Shown: positions 42,122 through 50,754 of the stretch, one piece after another
How the letters are laid out: each line of letters opens with the position of its first letter
Position numbering within the stretch: position 1 is the stretch's first letter
Origin: JAWVYT01 sp046483065
GTDB lineage: Bacteria; Gemmatimonadota; Gemmatimonadetes; Longimicrobiales; RSA9
Direction: 5' to 3'
Assembly: GCA_046483065.1 (NCBI GenBank)
Contig: JAWODW010000031.1
Location: 42,075 to 106,074 of the forward strand
DNA length: 64,000 bases
Program-made: the position numbers and the translations under genes
The notes under the pieces: model-generated
Databases searched by the model: none
What the model saw: the letters and a program-made list of their open reading frames with translations, nothing else
What the model was told of the DNA's origin: nothing

Positions 42122-43224
42122 GCGAGCGGGAGCGGCCCACGACGGCCGGGGCCACGGACCGGGCGCATATGGCCCGGGCCCTCGAGCTGGCGGACGCCGG
42201 CTGGGGACGGGTCCATCCGAACCCGCTGGTGGGCGCCGTGGTGGTGCGGGACGGCGAGGTGGTGGGGACGGGCGCCCACCGGGAGTTCGGCGGCCCCCAC
42301 GCGGAGGTGGAGGCCCTTCGGGAGGCCGGCGGCCGGGCCCGGGGCGCCACCCTCTACGTGACCCTTGAACCGTGTGCGCACCACGGGAAGACACCGCCGT
42401 GCACGGACGCCATCCTGGAGCACGGGATCGGCCGCGTGGTCTACGCGGTAGCCGACCCCCACGCAGAGGCCGGCGGCGGCGGCGCGCGGTTGGCGCAGGC
42501 CGGCGTGGAGGTGGAGAGCGGGGTGGAGGCGGAGCGTGCCCGGACGGAGAACGCCACTTTCCTGGTGCCCATCGAGGAAGGACGCCCGTTCGTGGCGGTG
42601 AAGCTGGCCATCTCCCTGGACGCCCGGATCGCCGCGCGTCCCGGGGAGCGGACCCGGGTCACGGGTCCCGAGGCGGAGGCGGAGGTCCACCGGCTGCGGG
42701 CGGGCTTCGACGCGATCCTGGTGGGCGGCCGGACGGCGCGCATCGACGACCCGTCGCTGACGGTGCGCCACGGGCCGGCGCCGCGGGTCCCGCCGGTCCG
42801 GGTGGTGGCCGACCCCGGCGCCCGGCTCCCGCCGGACGGGACGTTGGCCCGGACGGCCGGGGACGTCGCCGTCGTTTCGCTGGTGGGGCCTGACGCCCCG
42901 GCCGAGCGGGTGGAAGTGCTCCGGTCGGCAGGGGTCGAGGTGGAGGCGGTCCCGGGCGCCGAAGGCGGGCTGGACGTGGCAGCGGCGCTGGACCGGCTGT
43001 GGGACCGGGGGATCCGAACGGTGTTCTGCGAGGGCGGCGGCCGTCTGGCCGGTGCGCTCCTGGCAGCCGGCCGGGTCGATCGTTTGTATATTTTCCAGGC
43101 CCCCGTGGTGTACGGTGCGAACGGGGTGCCGGCGTTCCCGGGGACGGCGAGTTTCCGGGGGCGGCGAGTGGACGTGAGAACTGTGGGCGACGACGCCCTT
43201 TACACTATAGATCGGAGCAGCTGA
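42118..43224 (+). CDS. ribD: Riboflavin biosynthesis deaminase/reductase RibD
   Basis: RibD deaminates and then reduces the pyrimidine intermediate made by GTP cyclohydrolase II. The 368 residues match the family. The zinc deaminase half has HPNPLVGAVVV, GPHAEVEAL (catalytic HAE) and TLEPCAHHGKTPPCTDAI. The reductase half has FVAVKLAISLDARIAA, ILVGGRTARIDDPSLTVR, RTVFCEGGGRLAGALLAAG and VYGANGVPAF. ATG 42118 overlaps the preceding gene. ribE starts on its stop as TGATG. There is no space for an FMN riboswitch before it. Confidence 0.95.
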   Translation: MSERERPTTAGATDRAHMARALELADAGWGRVHPNPLVGAVVVRDGEVVGTGAHREFGGPHAEVEALREAGGRARGATLYVTLEPCAHHGKTPPCTDAILEHGIGRVVYAVADPHAEAGGGGARLAQAGVEVESGVEAERARTENATFLVPIEEGRPFVAVKLAISLDARIAARPGERTRVTGPEAEAEVHRLRAGFDAILVGGRTARIDDPSLTVRHGPAPRVPPVRVVADPGARLPPDGTLARTAGDVAVVSLVGPDAPAERVEVLRSAGVEVEAVPGAEGGLDVAAALDRLWDRGIRTVFCEGGGRLAGALLAAGRVDRLYIFQAPVVYGANGVPAFPGTASFRGRRVDVRTVGDDALYTIDRSS

Positions 43225-43832
43225 TGTTCAGCGGAATCGTGGAAGCAGTGGGGCGCATCGAGCGTGTGGAGCCGGTCGACAACGGTCGACGGTTCCGGAT
43301 CGCGGCGCCGTTCGCGGCGGAGCTCGGGGAAGGCGCCTCTATCGCGGTCGAGGGCGTGTGCCTGACGGCCACATCGGTGGACGCGGAGGGGTTCGAGACG
43401 GAGGCCATCGCCACCACCCTCTCCCGGACCACGTTGGGCGGGCTCGAGGAGGGCTCGGGCGTGAACCTGGAGCGGGCGCTGGCCCTGGGCGACCGCCTCG
43501 ACGGCCACATGGTCCAGGGCCACGTGGACGCGGTGGGCGAGGTGACGGCGGTGGCGCGTGAAGGCGAGCACGTGCTCCTGGACGTCCGCCTGCCTCCGGT
43601 GGTGGCGGATGTGACGGTCCTCCACGGCTCCATCGCCATGGCCGGCGTGAGCCTGACCGTGAACGCGTTCCCGGAGGAGGATGTGGCCCAGGTGGCGCTG
43701 ATCCCCTACACCTGGGATCACACCACGCTCCGGGACCTTACGCCCGGGGACGGGGTTAATCTGGAAGGAGACATGCTCGGCCGGTTCGTGGTCGACTACA
43801 TGAAGAAGCGCGGGGTGGGGGAGGCCGAATGA
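43224..43832 (+). CDS. ribE: Riboflavin synthase alpha chain
   Basis: RibE dismutates two 6,7-dimethyl-8-ribityllumazine to riboflavin. The 202 residues show the expected internal duplication of two lumazine-binding domains: MFSGIVEAVGRIERVEP with SIAVEGVCLTATSVDAEGFE in the first, and MVQGHVDAVGEVTAVAREGEH with SIAMAGVSLTVNAFPEEDVAQVALIPYTWDHTTL in the second. The first-domain start MFSGIVE is the canonical N-terminus of the active site. It overlaps ribD by 1 base and ribBA by 4. Confidence 0.95.
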   Translation: MFSGIVEAVGRIERVEPVDNGRRFRIAAPFAAELGEGASIAVEGVCLTATSVDAEGFETEAIATTLSRTTLGGLEEGSGVNLERALALGDRLDGHMVQGHVDAVGEVTAVAREGEHVLLDVRLPPVVADVTVLHGSIAMAGVSLTVNAFPEEDVAQVALIPYTWDHTTLRDLTPGDGVNLEGDMLGRFVVDYMKKRGVGEAE

Positions 43833-45154
43833 GTGACATGGACCCGGCATTCGACACCGTCGAGGAAGCCATCCGGGACATCCGGGCCGGCAAGATGGTG
43901 ATCGTGGCCGATGACGAGGATCGGGAGAACGAGGGCGACCTGGTCCTGGCGGCGGCGAAAGTCACGCCGGAAGCGATCAACTTCATGGCCAGCAAGGCCC
44001 GGGGCCTGATCTGCGTGGCGCTGACGCCCACCCGGGCCGATCAGCTCGGGCTGCCCCTCATGGCCGAGCAGAACACCGATACGTTCCAGACCGCGTTCAC
44101 GGTGAGCGTAGACGGGCACCCCCGGTTCGGGGTCACCACCGGGATCAGCGCGGCGGACCGGGCCAAGACCGTGGAGCTGCTGGTGGACCAGGAGACCCGG
44201 CCCAGCGACCTGCGGCGACCCGGCCACGTCTTCCCGCTTCGTGCCATCCCCGGCGGCGTCCTGCGCCGCGTGGGCCAGACCGAGGCGTCGGTCGACCTGG
44301 CCCGGCTGGCCGGACAGCCGCCCGCCGGCGTGATCTGCGAGATCATGAACGAAGACGGCACCATGGCCCGGCGGCCGCAGCTCGAGGAGTTCGCCCGGGA
44401 GTACGACCTGAAGTTCATCACCGTGGCGCAGATCGTGGCGTACCGGCTGGCCAACGAGCGGCTCGTCCGCCGGGTGGCCGAAGCGTCGCTGCCCACCGAC
44501 CACGGCGAGTTCCGCGTGGTGGCGTTCGAGAACCAGGTGGACGGCCTCGAGCACTTGGCGCTGGTGAAGGGCGACATCGAGGGCCGGGAGGACGTCCTGG
44601 TCCGGATGCACTCCGAGTGCCTCACGGGTGACGTCTTCCACTCGCTGCGCTGCGACTGCGGCGACCAGCTGGAGGCGGCCATGCGCCGGATCGACGAGGA
44701 GGGGGGCGGCGCCCTGGTCTACCTCCGGCAGGAGGGCCGCGGGATCGGCCTGGCCAACAAGATCCGGGCATACAAGGTCCAGGACGAGACGGGGCAGGAC
44801 ACCGTGGAGGCCAACGAGGCGCTGGGCTTCAAGCCCGATCTCCGGGATTACGGGATCGGTGCCCAGATCCTCCTGGACCTGGGCCTCTCGTCGATCCGGA
44901 TCCTGACCAACAACCCCCGCAAGATCGTGGGGCTCGAGGGCTACGGCCTGACGGTGACCGGGCGCGAGCCGATCCATATCGAGCCCACCGCCCACAACCG
45001 GGATTACCTGGAGACCAAACGGAGCAAGCTGGGGCATATCCTGCCCGAGCTGGTGGAGCCCGCCCTGGGCGATGGCGGCAGCTACGGCGACGTACCCGAC
45101 ACCGATCCGCCGGAGGCCGCAGAGGCCGAGCTCGGCGTCGAGCAGGAGGTGTGA
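43829..45154 (+). CDS. ribBA: Bifunctional DHBP synthase/GTP cyclohydrolase II
   Basis: The N-terminal half (about 1-205) is DHBP synthase, which makes the four-carbon unit from ribulose 5-phosphate. It has VIVADDEDRENEGDLVLAA with the metal-binding Glu, and RPGHVFPLRAIPGGVLRR. The motif normally written GHTEA reads GQTEA, with Gln150 in place of a metal-binding His. The C-terminal half (about 210-420) is GTP cyclohydrolase II with the zinc site HSECLTGDVFHSLRCDCGDQ, YLRQEGRGIGLANKI and the RILTNNPRKI region, all intact. The 441 residues include an acidic tail. AGGAGG at its end serves ribH. Confidence 0.93.
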   Translation: MSDMDPAFDTVEEAIRDIRAGKMVIVADDEDRENEGDLVLAAAKVTPEAINFMASKARGLICVALTPTRADQLGLPLMAEQNTDTFQTAFTVSVDGHPRFGVTTGISAADRAKTVELLVDQETRPSDLRRPGHVFPLRAIPGGVLRRVGQTEASVDLARLAGQPPAGVICEIMNEDGTMARRPQLEEFAREYDLKFITVAQIVAYRLANERLVRRVAEASLPTDHGEFRVVAFENQVDGLEHLALVKGDIEGREDVLVRMHSECLTGDVFHSLRCDCGDQLEAAMRRIDEEGGGALVYLRQEGRGIGLANKIRAYKVQDETGQDTVEANEALGFKPDLRDYGIGAQILLDLGLSSIRILTNNPRKIVGLEGYGLTVTGREPIHIEPTAHNRDYLETKRSKLGHILPELVEPALGDGGSYGDVPDTDPPEAAEAELGVEQEV

Positions 45155-45636
45155 TGGTGGAGATCGAAGGGTCGACCCGGGGCGAGGGTCGACGGTTCCT
45201 CATCATCGTAGCCCGGTTCAACGAACTCATCACCGACACGCTCCTCGATGGGGCCCGGTCAGCGTTGATCCAGCACGGCGTGGCCGAAGACGACGTGGTG
45301 GTGGCCCGGGTCCCCGGCGCGTTCGAGATCCCCGGCACCGCCGGCGTGGCGCTGCGCTACGGCCGCTACGACGGGATCGTGGCCCTGGGCTGCGTGATCC
45401 GGGGGGAGACGCCCCACTTCGACTACGTGGCCGGCGAGGCCGCCCGGGGCGTCCAGGCGCTGTCCGCCGCCCACGACGTGCCCATCACGTTCGGCGTCCT
45501 GACCACCGACACCCGGGAACAGGCGCTGGCCCGGGCCGGTGGTGAGAAGGGCAACAAGGGGTGGGAGGCGGCGCTGGCCGCGCTGGAGATGGTCGGCGTC
45601 TACCAACGCCTGGAGGACCGTGCAGGACCGGAGTAA
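45154..45636 (+). CDS. ribH: 6,7-Dimethyl-8-ribityllumazine synthase
   Basis: RibH condenses the pyrimidine and the four-carbon unit to lumazine and usually forms icosahedral shells. The 160 residues match the family: FLIIVARFNELITDTLLDGA, VARVPGAFEIPGTAGVAL, YDGIVALGCVIRGETPHFDYVAGEAARG with the catalytic His, and VPITFGVLTTDTREQALARAGG. ATG 45154 forms TGATG with ribBA and lies 4 bases after AGGAGG; GTG 45151 is too close to it. nusB begins 17 bases before its end, a classic ribH-nusB pair. Confidence 0.95.
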   Translation: MVEIEGSTRGEGRRFLIIVARFNELITDTLLDGARSALIQHGVAEDDVVVARVPGAFEIPGTAGVALRYGRYDGIVALGCVIRGETPHFDYVAGEAARGVQALSAAHDVPITFGVLTTDTREQALARAGGEKGNKGWEAALAALEMVGVYQRLEDRAGPE

Positions 45637-46045
45637 GGCCCGGGCCTGGGCACTGCACACCCTCTACGCGTGGGAGGCCCGGGAGAACGCCGACCTGGAG
45701 CTCGTCCTCGAGGAGTTCCTGACCCGCCGACGGGTCGCGCCGTCGCGACGGGACTATCTCCGCCGCCTGGTGGAGGCCGTGGCCGAGCACGCCGAGGCCA
45801 TCGACGGGGCGCTCCAGGACGCCATCAGCAACTGGCGGCTCGAGCGGCTCGCGGTCATCGACCGCAACGTGCTGCGCCTGGCGGCCGCCGAGATGATCTA
45901 TTTCACCGACATCCCGCCGAGGGTCTCCATCCGGGAGGCACTGAAGCTCGCCGAACGCTACGGGACCGATCAGAGCCCCCGGTTCGTGAACGGGGTCCTC
46001 GACGCCCTGATGAAGAGCCTGGAGCCGGAGCCGGAGCTGAAATGA
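45620..46045 (+). CDS. nusB: Transcription antitermination factor NusB
   Basis: NusB binds boxA RNA with S10 and supports rRNA transcription. The 141 residues fit the family. It starts VQDRSKARAWALHTLYAWEAREN and carries the conserved helices LRRLVEAVAEHAEAIDGALQDAISNWRLERLAVIDRNVLRLAAAEM and IPPRVSIREALKLAERYGTDQSPRFVNGVLDALM. The start is GTG 45620 inside ribH; a longer frame upstream reads ribH out of frame. It overlaps the glycosyltransferase gene by 4 bases. Confidence 0.93.
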   Translation: MQDRSKARAWALHTLYAWEARENADLELVLEEFLTRRRVAPSRRDYLRRLVEAVAEHAEAIDGALQDAISNWRLERLAVIDRNVLRLAAAEMIYFTDIPPRVSIREALKLAERYGTDQSPRFVNGVLDALMKSLEPEPELK

Positions 46046-47151
46046 GGATCCTGGTCCTCAACTGGCAGGACCGGCGGAACCCGCAGGCCGGCGGCGCCGA
46101 AACGCACCTCCACGAGATCTTCGGCCGGCTGGGCCGGGATCACGAAGTGACGCTCCTGGTCTCGGGTTGGAAGGGGGCCGAGGCGCGGGCCGCAGTGGAC
46201 GGGTTGGAGGTGCACAGGACCGGGAGTCGCTATACATTCAATCTGGCGGCTCCGGTGTATTACCGGAGACAGCTGAAACATCGCGAGTTCGACGTGTTGG
46301 TGGAGGACCTGAACAAGGTCCCACTGCTGACGCCGCTGTGGGCCACGCACCCGGTGGCGCTGCTGGTGCACCACCTGTTCGGTGCCACGGCGTTCCGGGA
46401 AGCGTCGGTGCCCGTGGCGGCCACCACCTGGTTTCTGGAGCGACCTCTGGGCAGGGTGTACCGAAAGACCCCGACAATGGCCGTATCGCAGAGCACGGCC
46501 CGGGACCTCGGTGAACGGGGGTTGTCCGAAGATGCTATTGCCGTGATCCCCAACGGAGTGGCGCTGAGCCACTGCGTGCCCGGCGAGCCCGGGACCCGGT
46601 TCGCCACGCCCACCATCCTCTACCTCGGACGTCTCAAGCGCTACAAGCGAGTGGACCTGCCGATCCGCGCGGTGGCGGCACTGCGGGCAGAAGGTCGAGA
46701 CATCCGGATGGTGGTGGCCGGGACCGGCGACTATGAGGACAAGCTGAAGAAGCGGGTCCGGGCGCTCGGTCTCGAGGACGCGGTGGAGTTCGCCGGGTTC
46801 GTGAGCGAGGAGGAGAAGCTCCGCCTCTTCCAGAAGGCCTGGGTCCACGTCCTCACCTCGCCGAAGGAGGGGTGGGGGATCACGAACCTGGAGGCCGCGG
46901 CGTGCGGGACCCCCACCGTGGCCAGCGACTCGCCCGGGCTCCGGGATTCGGTGGTGGACGGGGAAACGGGATTCCTCGTCCCCCACGGCGATGTGGCGGC
47001 ATTGACGGAACGGATTCGCGCGCTGATCGATGATGGAACGCTGCGGGACCGGATGGGCGGCAATGCCCGGCGGTTCGCGGAGCGGTTCACCTGGGATCGG
47101 GCCGCCGACGAGACGGCAGCGTTTCTCGGCGAGGTGGTCCGGTCCCGCTAG
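46042..47151 (+). CDS. Family 4 (GT-B) glycosyltransferase
   Basis: This 369-residue retaining glycosyltransferase uses a nucleotide sugar. The N-terminal Rossmann domain opens MRILVLNWQDRRNPQAGGAETHLHEIF, with the glycine-rich acceptor loop. The C-terminal GT4 domain has ILYLGRLKRYKRVDLPIRAVAAL, VVAGTGDYEDKLKK, EFAGFVSEEEKLRLF and the E-x7-E motif region SPKEGWGITNLEAAACGTPTVASDSPGLRDSV. The product is unknown and no sugar-synthesis genes are adjacent. ATG 46042 overlaps nusB. hpf follows after 25 bases. Confidence 0.88.
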   Translation: MRILVLNWQDRRNPQAGGAETHLHEIFGRLGRDHEVTLLVSGWKGAEARAAVDGLEVHRTGSRYTFNLAAPVYYRRQLKHREFDVLVEDLNKVPLLTPLWATHPVALLVHHLFGATAFREASVPVAATTWFLERPLGRVYRKTPTMAVSQSTARDLGERGLSEDAIAVIPNGVALSHCVPGEPGTRFATPTILYLGRLKRYKRVDLPIRAVAALRAEGRDIRMVVAGTGDYEDKLKKRVRALGLEDAVEFAGFVSEEEKLRLFQKAWVHVLTSPKEGWGITNLEAAACGTPTVASDSPGLRDSVVDGETGFLVPHGDVAALTERIRALIDDGTLRDRMGGNARRFAERFTWDRAADETAAFLGEVVRSR

Positions 47152-47176
47152 TTGTGCCTCGAGAACGGGAGGATAC

Positions 47177-47500
47177 ATGGACGTTCGGATCACTACCCGG
47201 CACGCAGAGATCGAGCAGGGCTTCAGCGAGTACGCCGACGAGCGTGCGCGGAAGCTCACGAAGTACGAGCCTCGACTGATATCCGTGGACCTGATCTTCG
47301 ACAACGATCACGGCGAGTTCGCCACGGAGGTGCGGGCGGAGGTACCGGGCATCCCTCCCCTGGTGGCGAAGGCGGGGAATGATTCGAAGCGAAAGTCCCT
47401 CGACAGCGCCCTCGACAAGCTGGGACGGCAGTTGAAGCGGGAGCGGTCGAAGCGGGTGGACCACCAGGGGCCGCCGTCCGGCGCCATCATCGAGGAATAG
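47177..47500 (+). CDS. hpf: Ribosome hibernation promoting factor (short form)
   Basis: HPF binds the 30S decoding and tRNA sites and promotes dimerisation or inactivation in stationary phase. The 107 residues are the short type. They open MDVRITTRHAEIEQGFSEYADERARKLTKYEPRL and show KSLDSALDKLGRQLKRERSKR near the end. GGGAGG lies 8 bases before ATG 47177. hpf next to hprK and PTS genes resembles the rpoN-hpf-ptsN-hprK loci of many Gram-negatives, which link carbon/nitrogen state to ribosome hibernation. Confidence 0.9.
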   Translation: MDVRITTRHAEIEQGFSEYADERARKLTKYEPRLISVDLIFDNDHGEFATEVRAEVPGIPPLVAKAGNDSKRKSLDSALDKLGRQLKRERSKRVDHQGPPSGAIIEE

Positions 47501-47511
47501 GCGGAGGAGGC

Positions 47512-48471
47512 GTGGAGCAGCTCACCATCGACACGCTGTATGCCGACAAGCGGGAGCCTCTCGGCCTGGAGATCCTGACGCCGAACGTGGCCCTGGACCG
47601 GGTGGTGGAGGGGCCCAGCCTCTCCAGCCCGGGCCTGATCCTGACGGGATTCGACAAGCGGATGCCGTCGGGCAGGCTCCAGGTGCTCGGCGAGACGGAA
47701 CTGTCGTACATGCAGTCGCGGGACGAGGGCGAGCTCGAGGCCGTGCTCCAGCGCCTCTTCTCGATCCCTATGCCCGCCCTGGTAGTGACCAAGGGGCTGG
47801 ACGTGCCGGACCGGCTCCTGGCCGGAGCGGTGGAGCACGGGGTGCCCGTGATCCGGACCACGCTCAAGACGGGCGACTTCTACCGCCGGGTCCAGCCGTA
47901 CCTGGAGGGGCGCTTCGCGCCCACCACCACCATGCACGGCTCCATGGCCGATGTCTACGGCGTGGGGCTCCTGTTCGTGGGTCGCAGCGGGATCGGGAAG
48001 AGTGAGTGCGTCCTGGACCTGGTGGAGCGCGGACACCGGCTGGTGGCCGATGACCTGGTCTATATCACGAAGCGGGGCAACGACGTGCTCATCGCCCGGG
48101 GCCATGAGCTCCAGCGTCACCACATGGAGATCCGGGGGATCGGGATCATCGATATCCCGGCCCTGTTCGGGATCCGGTCGATCCGCCAGCAGAAGCGGAT
48201 CGAGGTCGTGGTCCAGCTCGTGGACTGGAACGACAAGGACACGTACGAGCGGACGGGGCTCGAGGCCGAGCAGGTCGACATCCTCGATGTCCCGACGCCG
48301 CAGGTGACCATCCCGCTGAATCCGGGGAAGAACATCACGGTGATCGCGGAGGTCATCGCCATGAACCACCTGCTGAAGTACTCGGGGATCCACTCGGCGG
48401 AGCGGTTCAACGCCAGTCTGCAGGCGGCCATGCGTCCCGTGCGTGACTACCTGGAGGAGGACTATGAGTGA
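47512..48471 (+). CDS. hprK: HPr kinase/phosphorylase
   Basis: HprK phosphorylates HPr on serine and also removes that phosphate, signalling carbon state. The 319 residues match the family. The N-terminal domain contains LILTGFDKRMPSGRLQVLGETELSY. The kinase domain has the TTTMHGSMADVYGVGLLFVG loop with the conserved His, Walker A GRSGIGKSECVLDLVERGHRLVADD, and the EIRGIGIIDIPALFGI signature. GTG 47512 is preceded by GGAGGAGG. The full set of PTS genes including HPr lies directly downstream, and Ser52 of that HPr is the expected substrate. Confidence 0.95.
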   Translation: MEQLTIDTLYADKREPLGLEILTPNVALDRVVEGPSLSSPGLILTGFDKRMPSGRLQVLGETELSYMQSRDEGELEAVLQRLFSIPMPALVVTKGLDVPDRLLAGAVEHGVPVIRTTLKTGDFYRRVQPYLEGRFAPTTTMHGSMADVYGVGLLFVGRSGIGKSECVLDLVERGHRLVADDLVYITKRGNDVLIARGHELQRHHMEIRGIGIIDIPALFGIRSIRQQKRIEVVVQLVDWNDKDTYERTGLEAEQVDILDVPTPQVTIPLNPGKNITVIAEVIAMNHLLKYSGIHSAERFNASLQAAMRPVRDYLEEDYE

Positions 48472-48859
48472 CGGCAGGATCCGCGGCGTGGTGGTGGCCC
48501 ATTCGAAGCTGGCCGATGCGCTGGTCCACGCCGTGCGGGACATCGCCGGGATCGAGGAAGAAGGGCTGGTCGCGCTGAGCAACGAGGGGCTCCCGCCCGA
48601 CGCCATCCGGGACCGGCTGGCCGCGCTCCTCGACGCCGACGGGCCGGCCATCATCTTCACGGACCTGCGGGAGGGCAGCTGCGGGATCGCGGCCCAGCGG
48701 CTCTGTATCACACGGCCGGACCACGTGGTGCTCACGGGCGTGAACCTGCCCATGCTCCTCGACTTCGCCATGAAACGGCACCTGCCGCTGGCCGACCTGG
48801 TGGAACGCCTGGTGGACCGGGGGCGCAGCGCCGTCGAGGCGCTGCCGGAGCGGGAGTGA
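48464..48859 (+). CDS. PTS EIIA component, mannose family
   Basis: EIIA-Man accepts phosphate from HPr on His13 (sequence GVVVAHSKLADALVHAV) and passes it to EIIB. The 131 residues form the single compact domain of the family, with the conserved IIFTDLREGSCGIAAQRL in place of the usual DL-x-GGSP loop and GVNLPMLLDF near the C-terminus. ATG 48464 overlaps hprK by 8 bases and follows GGAGGAGG. Similar EIIA-Man proteins beside hprK in myxobacteria and Geobacter-like genomes have been considered regulatory; here transport partners are also present. Confidence 0.9.
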   Translation: MSDGRIRGVVVAHSKLADALVHAVRDIAGIEEEGLVALSNEGLPPDAIRDRLAALLDADGPAIIFTDLREGSCGIAAQRLCITRPDHVVLTGVNLPMLLDFAMKRHLPLADLVERLVDRGRSAVEALPERE

Positions 48860-48860
48860 G

Positions 48861-49346
48861 ATGACCGTCGTGCTCTACCGCGTGGACGAGCGCCTGATCC
48901 ACGGCCAGGTCATCGTGGGCTGGGGCACCCGGCTCGACCCCGACCGGATCGTGGTGGCCGACGACGTTCTGGCCGAATCGCCGTGGGAGCAGGAGCTCTA
49001 CGCCGTGGGCGTCCCGCCGGACGTGGAGGCCGAGTTTGTTTCCGTGGCCGCGGCAAGGGACCGGCTGTCGGCGTGGCAGAAGAGCGAGGAGCGGGTCCTC
49101 CTCCTGACACGGGACGTGACGTCCATGCTGCGCCTGGCCGAAGCCGGTGAGCTCGATGGTGAACGGGTCAACATCGGCGGGATCCACCACGCTCCGGGCC
49201 GGACCCGGGTCCTCCGGTACGTCTTCCTGGGCGACCCGGAGCGTCAGGCGCTGCAGGAGCTGGCCTCGAAGGGGGTGGACGTGGTGGCGCGCGACGTCCC
49301 CGGCGGCCGCGGTGTCGGCGTCGACGAGCTGGTCCGCAAGCCATGA
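48861..49346 (+). CDS. PTS EIIB component, mannose/fructose/sorbose family
   Basis: EIIB-Man takes phosphate from EIIA and gives it to the sugar. The 161 residues open MTVVLYRVDERLIHGQVIVGWG; the family signature DERLIHGQV contains the phosphorylated His14. Further family sequence includes IVVADD, the VLLLTRDVTSML stretch and VNIGGIHHAPGRTRVLRYVFLG. The start lies one base after the EIIA stop, and its end overlaps the EIIC start by 4 bases. Confidence 0.92.
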   Translation: MTVVLYRVDERLIHGQVIVGWGTRLDPDRIVVADDVLAESPWEQELYAVGVPPDVEAEFVSVAAARDRLSAWQKSEERVLLLTRDVTSMLRLAEAGELDGERVNIGGIHHAPGRTRVLRYVFLGDPERQALQELASKGVDVVARDVPGGRGVGVDELVRKP

Positions 49347-50014
49347 CCAGCTGGATCATGGTGGCTCTCCTGGGCGGGTTCGTGGGCCTGGACACCACCT
49401 CGTTTCCCCAGGCCATGTTCTCCCGGCCGCTGGTGGCCGGTGCACTGACGGGGGCCATCTTCGGGCGGCCCACGGAAGGGCTGATCGTGGGCTTCATCAT
49501 GGAGGCGTACTCCCTGCTGGTCCTGCCCATCGGCGCGTCCCGGTACCCGGAGTCGGGGACGGCCACCGTGGCGGCCGCCAGCGCCTACGTGGTAACTACG
49601 CCGGGCGCTTTCGAGCCCGGCACGCTGGCCATGGTCGTGGGCTTCGCCCTGGCCTGGGAGTGGCTGGGCGGGGGGACCGTGGTCGTGCTGCGCAGGACCA
49701 ACGGCCGGATCCTGCGAGCCGGCGTGGGCACCACCGCGCGGGAGCTCGAGCGCGGGCACGTGGCAGCCATGGCGCTGGACTTCATCCGCGGCGGGGTGGT
49801 GGCGGTCACGGGCGGGCTCATCGCCGCCGGGCTGCTCCGACTCGCGGCGCCGGTCTGGGCGCTCGGCCCCGGGACCACCATGGCCGCCCTGGCCGTGCTC
49901 ACGGCGGCCATGATCGGGACGGCGGTCCCCCTCTTCGGTGGCGTACAGGCCCGACGGGTCACCCTGGTCATCGGCCTCGGTGTCGGGTTCATCCTGGCGG
50001 CGGTGCTGCCGTGA
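49343..50014 (+). CDS. PTS EIIC component, mannose family (membrane)
   Basis: EIIC forms part of the sugar channel. The 223 residues are strongly hydrophobic with about six or seven membrane segments: LLGGFVGLDTTSFPQAMFSRPLVAGALTGAIFG, LIVGFIMEAYSLLVLPIGASRYPE, LAMVVGFALAWEWLGG, and the C-terminal GLGVGFILAAVLP. The order IIC then IID follows the man operon pattern. The protein is somewhat shorter than E. coli ManY (about 265). Sugar specificity is not readable. Confidence 0.85.
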   Translation: MTSWIMVALLGGFVGLDTTSFPQAMFSRPLVAGALTGAIFGRPTEGLIVGFIMEAYSLLVLPIGASRYPESGTATVAAASAYVVTTPGAFEPGTLAMVVGFALAWEWLGGGTVVVLRRTNGRILRAGVGTTARELERGHVAAMALDFIRGGVVAVTGGLIAAGLLRLAAPVWALGPGTTMAALAVLTAAMIGTAVPLFGGVQARRVTLVIGLGVGFILAAVLP

Positions 50015-50754
50015 TCGGCTGGCGCGTCAAGGCGGCCGTCCTCGTGCGCTCGCTGGCGATCCAGGGTTCGTGGAACTACGAGACGCTGACGGGTACAGGA
50101 TTCGGGTTCGCCATCCTGCCGGCGCTGCGGGCCCTCTACAGCGACCCGGAGGAGCTGGACGCCGCCGTGCGACGGCACGAGCGCTCGTTCAACAGCCACC
50201 CGTACCTGGCGCCGCTGGCGCTGGGCGCGGTGATCCGGCTCGAGGCCGACGGCGAGCCGCCGGAGCTGATCGACCGGTTCAAGACGGCGCTGCGGAGCTC
50301 GCTGGGCACGCTGGGCGACCAGCTGGTGTGGGCGGGGGTCCGCCCGCTCTGCCTCCTGCTGGCGCTGGCGCTGGTGCTCCTGGGCGCTCCCTGGTGGGCG
50401 GTGGTGCTGGCGTTCCTGTGCGTCTACAACGCGGTGCACCTGGCGCTCATGGTCTGGGGCTTCGACCTGGGGCTGGCCGAAGGGAGGCGAGTGGCCCAGC
50501 GGCTGCGGCACACCGTCATGAGCCGGGTCCAGCCGGGGATCATGATGGCGGGGGCGTTCATGGCCGGCCTGGTGATCGCGCTGGTCCTGACCCGCGGAGT
50601 GGCGGCGGCGGGGGCGCCGGGGGTGGTGTGGAGTGTGCTGGCCGGGGTCGGTGTGATCGGTGGCGCCGTATGGGGTCAAAAAGCGCGCCGGCTGGGCGTG
50701 ATCGGCGCCGCCGCGCTGGTGCTGGTGGGCCTGTTCGCGGGGGTTGTGGGATGA
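50011..50754 (+). CDS. PTS EIID component, mannose family (membrane)
   Basis: EIID is the second membrane subunit unique to mannose-family PTS. The 247 residues start at GTG 50011 and include the family-typical LAIQGSWNYETLTGTGFGFAILPALRALY and the following RHERSFNSHPYLAPLALGAVIRLE, corresponding to the FFNTHP-type motif (here FNSHPY). Membrane segments include LCLLLALALVLLGAPWWAVVLAFLCV, MAGAFMAGLVIALVL and the C-terminal LGVIGAAALVLVGLFAGVVG. It overlaps EIIC and HPr by 4 bases each. Longer in-frame extensions upstream read EIIB/EIIC out of frame. Confidence 0.88.
   Translation: MIGWRVKAAVLVRSLAIQGSWNYETLTGTGFGFAILPALRALYSDPEELDAAVRRHERSFNSHPYLAPLALGAVIRLEADGEPPELIDRFKTALRSSLGTLGDQLVWAGVRPLCLLLALALVLLGAPWWAVVLAFLCVYNAVHLALMVWGFDLGLAEGRRVAQRLRHTVMSRVQPGIMMAGAFMAGLVIALVLTRGVAAAGAPGVVWSVLAGVGVIGGAVWGQKARRLGVIGAAALVLVGLFAGVVG

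Noticed and set aside
46220..46240. TATACATT promoter-like sequence inside the glycosyltransferase gene
   Set aside because: There is no acceptable -35 at 16-18 bases and no gene start within the next 800 bases.
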